The position numbers were made by a program, and so were the translations under genes. Under the pieces are notes generated by a model. It was not told the origin of the DNA, did no database searches, and worked only from the letters and a program-made list of their open reading frames with translations. From contig DAXB01000087.1 in the NCBI GenBank assembly GCA_002506175.1, positions 1-15,209 on the forward strand: 15,209 nucleotides of DNA, written 5' to 3'. The DNA comes from Methanomassiliicoccaceae archaeon UBA113. GTDB taxonomy: Archaea > Thermoplasmatota > Thermoplasmata > Methanomassiliicoccales > Methanomethylophilaceae. Of this stretch, positions 13,251 through 15,209 are shown in pieces (position 1 is the first letter of the stretch; the number at the start of each line of letters is the position of its first letter).

Positions 13251-15152
13251 TTACACCTTGCGGAGATAGAGACCGCGCGTGGTACACCCGCCGCACATCT
13301 CCTTGAGCCTGGCTTTCATCTTGTCGGTCGGGTTCCTGCAGACCTCTCCCACCGTCTTGACAAGGGATGACGGTCTTTTCCTGCAATCCAGTCCGACGGA
13401 TACTGCTCCGGATCCTCCCAGTTCAGGGATCAGATCCAGAAGATCAAGGTCCGCGGAGTTCAGGATGTGTGAGAATCCCCTGTCGTCTTTGTAGACCGGG
13501 AACGACACTTCCTTCTCGTCCTTCAGTGTGCAGCTCTCCATACCGGGGTCCCTGGTGTACATGAGCTCGGTCCTGCCGAACGCCATTACCTCGACCCTTC
13601 CGGGATAGTGCGAGATGAGGTCCGAGACCTCGTTGCGGGAAAGCTCCACGGATAAGGTGGTCTGGTAGAGGTTCAGCGGGAAGTACGAGTTGAACATGTT
13701 GAGGATGTTGCTGCCGTAGATTTTCGGAGCACCTTTGCATGCGCGGTACTGTCCGGGGTTGTTGACCATCACCGGTCTGTCTGTGAATCTGAATTCGTCC
13801 TTCGCATCGAATCTGGGCAGGAGTGCGACGCATTCAACCTTATCCTTGCAGACCTCCACAGCCTCATCGATCTTGTCCATGTTGTCGAAGTATATCCTAT
13901 CGGCATAGGGGAGGGCGGATTCGACGCCTTTGATCGAACTGACGTAGAATGAGAGCTCCGGCTTGTATTTTCTGAGCGGCTGTTTCTCAAGTTTGAGTTT
14001 GACGGCCGGCCTCTCGAACACGCCTTTGAACTTGGGTGTGCTGCCGATCTCGTTCTTTATGACATCGATGCGAGGGTCGTACGTGCGGTAGATCTGATAT
14101 TCCCCGTCATCGATCTTGAACGGAATGTGGATCGGGTCCAGGTCCATGACCTTGAAACCTCCCACTTTGACGTCCCCGTTGAATATGGAAAGGCCGTCTT
14201 TGAGTCCGACGGGTTCCTGTATTTCAGAGACGATGGTCTTGTCCTCTATAGTGACGTCGGCTATGAAGAATCCTCTGTTGTCCGGATAGAGGGACTGCAC
14301 GGGGCTGACCACTCCTTCGAGGTATCCGGGGCATGTTCCTCTGTTGAAAACCGTCCTGAGGAGCTCGAGAGTCTCGTCATACTCCTCTCCCGTCTCGCCT
14401 TTCTTGGCCATGGAGTACGCTTTGGATGCGAGATATGTGTACGGAGGGGATCTCATCCTTCCCTCGATCTTGAGGGATGTGACGCCCATATCCTCCAATT
14501 CCTTGATGTGCTTGATGCCGTAGATGTCGGCGCAGCTCATGAAGTACCCCTGCCGGCCGTCCTTCTCGTAGCGTTTCCTGCAGGGCTGGGCGCAGGATCC
14601 CCTGTTCCCGCTGCGTCCGCCGATGAAACTGGATAACAGGCACCCTCCGGACATGCAGTAGCACAACGCACCTTGGACGAACACTTCCGTTTCTATGGGG
14701 GATTCGGGGACGATCTCCGTGAGTTCCTCCAATGTGAGCTCCCTTGCGAGTACTCCTCTCGACAGTCCGTTCTCCGCGCACCATTTCAGTCCCTCCAAAG
14801 AGTGGATCTGCATCTGGGTGGATGCATGTTTGGGGATGTCCACGGATGTGAGGTTCTTGAGGAGACCTAGGTCCTGGATGATGATCGCGTCGGCATCGAT
14901 GTCCTTCAGGAACTTCACGAATGCGACTGCATCCTCCATCTCGGAGTTCTTTGTGAGCGTGTTGACGGTGACATGGACCTTCACGCCGTTGTCGTGGGCG
15001 TAATTGACCGCACCCTCGAGCTGGCCGTCGGTGAAGTTCCCGGCGAAAGCGCGGGCTCCGAAGTCCTTTCCTGCTAGATAGACGGCATCGCAGCCTCCTT
15101 TGACTGCTGCGATCAGGCTGTCGGGCGAGCCGACGGGTGACAGTATCTCCAT
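13251..15152 (-). CDS. U32 family (peptidase-like) protein, probably RNA-hydroxylation related
   Basis: This 633-residue protein begins with the U32 TIM-barrel: EILSPVGSPDSLIAAVKGGCDAVYLAGKDFGARAF (2-36), VTVNTL (61-66), QDLG (93-96) and STQMQIHS (111-118). Then comes the family signature EVFVQGALCYCMSGGCLLSS...GRSGNRGSCAQPCRKRY (156-195). C164, C171, C187 and C191 are the expected ligands for an iron-sulfur cluster; the common His of 'FVHGALC' is Gln160 here. SLKIEGRMRSPPYTY (about 226-240) is also typical. U32 proteins were first listed as peptidases, but bacterial members TrhP and RlhA are needed for hydroxylation of tRNA and 23S rRNA, so an RNA-modifying role is plausible. The second half (about 395-570) may be a second, diverged barrel. 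The end CGGCTTRGLYLRKV has an extra CxxC (620, 623) and the usual 'TrG' close. The stop is TAA. A TATA box at 15173-15180 predicts a very short leader. Confidence 0.93.
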   Translation of the reverse strand: MEILSPVGSPDSLIAAVKGGCDAVYLAGKDFGARAFAGNFTDGQLEGAVNYAHDNGVKVHVTVNTLTKNSEMEDAVAFVKFLKDIDADAIIIQDLGLLKNLTSVDIPKHASTQMQIHSLEGLKWCAENGLSRGVLARELTLEELTEIVPESPIETEVFVQGALCYCMSGGCLLSSFIGGRSGNRGSCAQPCRKRYEKDGRQGYFMSCADIYGIKHIKELEDMGVTSLKIEGRMRSPPYTYLASKAYSMAKKGETGEEYDETLELLRTVFNRGTCPGYLEGVVSPVQSLYPDNRGFFIADVTIEDKTIVSEIQEPVGLKDGLSIFNGDVKVGGFKVMDLDPIHIPFKIDDGEYQIYRTYDPRIDVIKNEIGSTPKFKGVFERPAVKLKLEKQPLRKYKPELSFYVSSIKGVESALPYADRIYFDNMDKIDEAVEVCKDKVECVALLPRFDAKDEFRFTDRPVMVNNPGQYRACKGAPKIYGSNILNMFNSYFPLNLYQTTLSVELSRNEVSDLISHYPGRVEVMAFGRTELMYTRDPGMESCTLKDEKEVSFPVYKDDRGFSHILNSADLDLLDLIPELGGSGAVSVGLDCRKRPSSLVKTVGEVCRNPTDKMKARLKEMCGGCTTRGLYLRKV

Positions 15153-15172
15153 GGACAGGCCATCGGCATGTC

Positions 15173-15180
15173 CGATATAA
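15173..15180 (-). promoter_or_regulatory. TATA box of the U32 gene
   Basis: TTATATCG on the - strand lies 20 bases before ATG 15152, with no Shine-Dalgarno sequence in between, so the transcript should be leaderless or nearly so. Two upstream ATGs between box and start are out of frame. Confidence 0.45.
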
Positions 15181-15209
15181 TTGTGATTATCCTATTCTGT
15201 CTGATATGG

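Overview
The window looks archaeal. Putative promoters are TATA-type boxes (TTATATAC, TTTAAATA, ATTATATG), several starts have no Shine-Dalgarno sequence and sit where a leaderless transcript would begin, and the ribonucleotide reductase is the adenosylcobalamin (class II) type. The stop codon of every other gene I can call is TGA or TAA and never TAG, while a large helicase gene carries two in-frame TAG codons. That pattern, with the gene content, fits a pyrrolysine-decoding methanogen such as a member of the Methanomassiliicoccales (Thermoplasmata). This assignment is an inference: no pyl or methanogenesis gene is visible here.

Region 1 (1-3462, + strand) is AT-rich (about 43% GC in one line counted by eye, against about 57% in one nrdJ line). 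It holds most of one very large superfamily 1 helicase with a C-terminal Vsr-like nuclease domain, of the DUF4011/DUF3320 type often found in defence islands. The N-terminal part with Walker A lies beyond the left edge or is lost. One frame stays open from 10 to the TGA at 3460, except for TAG at 967 and TAG at 3154. Recognisable family sequence continues past the second TAG. Near the left edge the frame is broken by a TGA at 7-9, so pseudogene decay competes with amber read-through. A 9+1+9 hairpin at 3573-3591 closes the region.

Region 2 (3608-8416, all - strand) carries, in transcription order, a Fic-domain protein whose catalytic His is replaced by Ser, a class I aminotransferase, a decayed GNAT acetyltransferase, an EamA-type DMT transporter and a 12-helix membrane protein.

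Region 3 is a divergent intergenic region (8417-8799) with operator-like dyads, then nrdJ (+) and a classical hairpin/T-tract terminator at 11039-11063.

Region 4 (11066-15152, - strand) carries a U32-family protein, two adjacent small single-pass pilin-like proteins, an alpha/beta hydrolase, and a DUF2085 membrane protein that starts one base after the hydrolase stop.

The most interesting signal is the helicase-nuclease frame interrupted only by amber codons in a genome that seems to avoid TAG as a terminator. The Fic pseudoenzyme candidate with its own dyad-bearing promoter comes second. All positions, motifs and repeats were read by eye; no database search was run.
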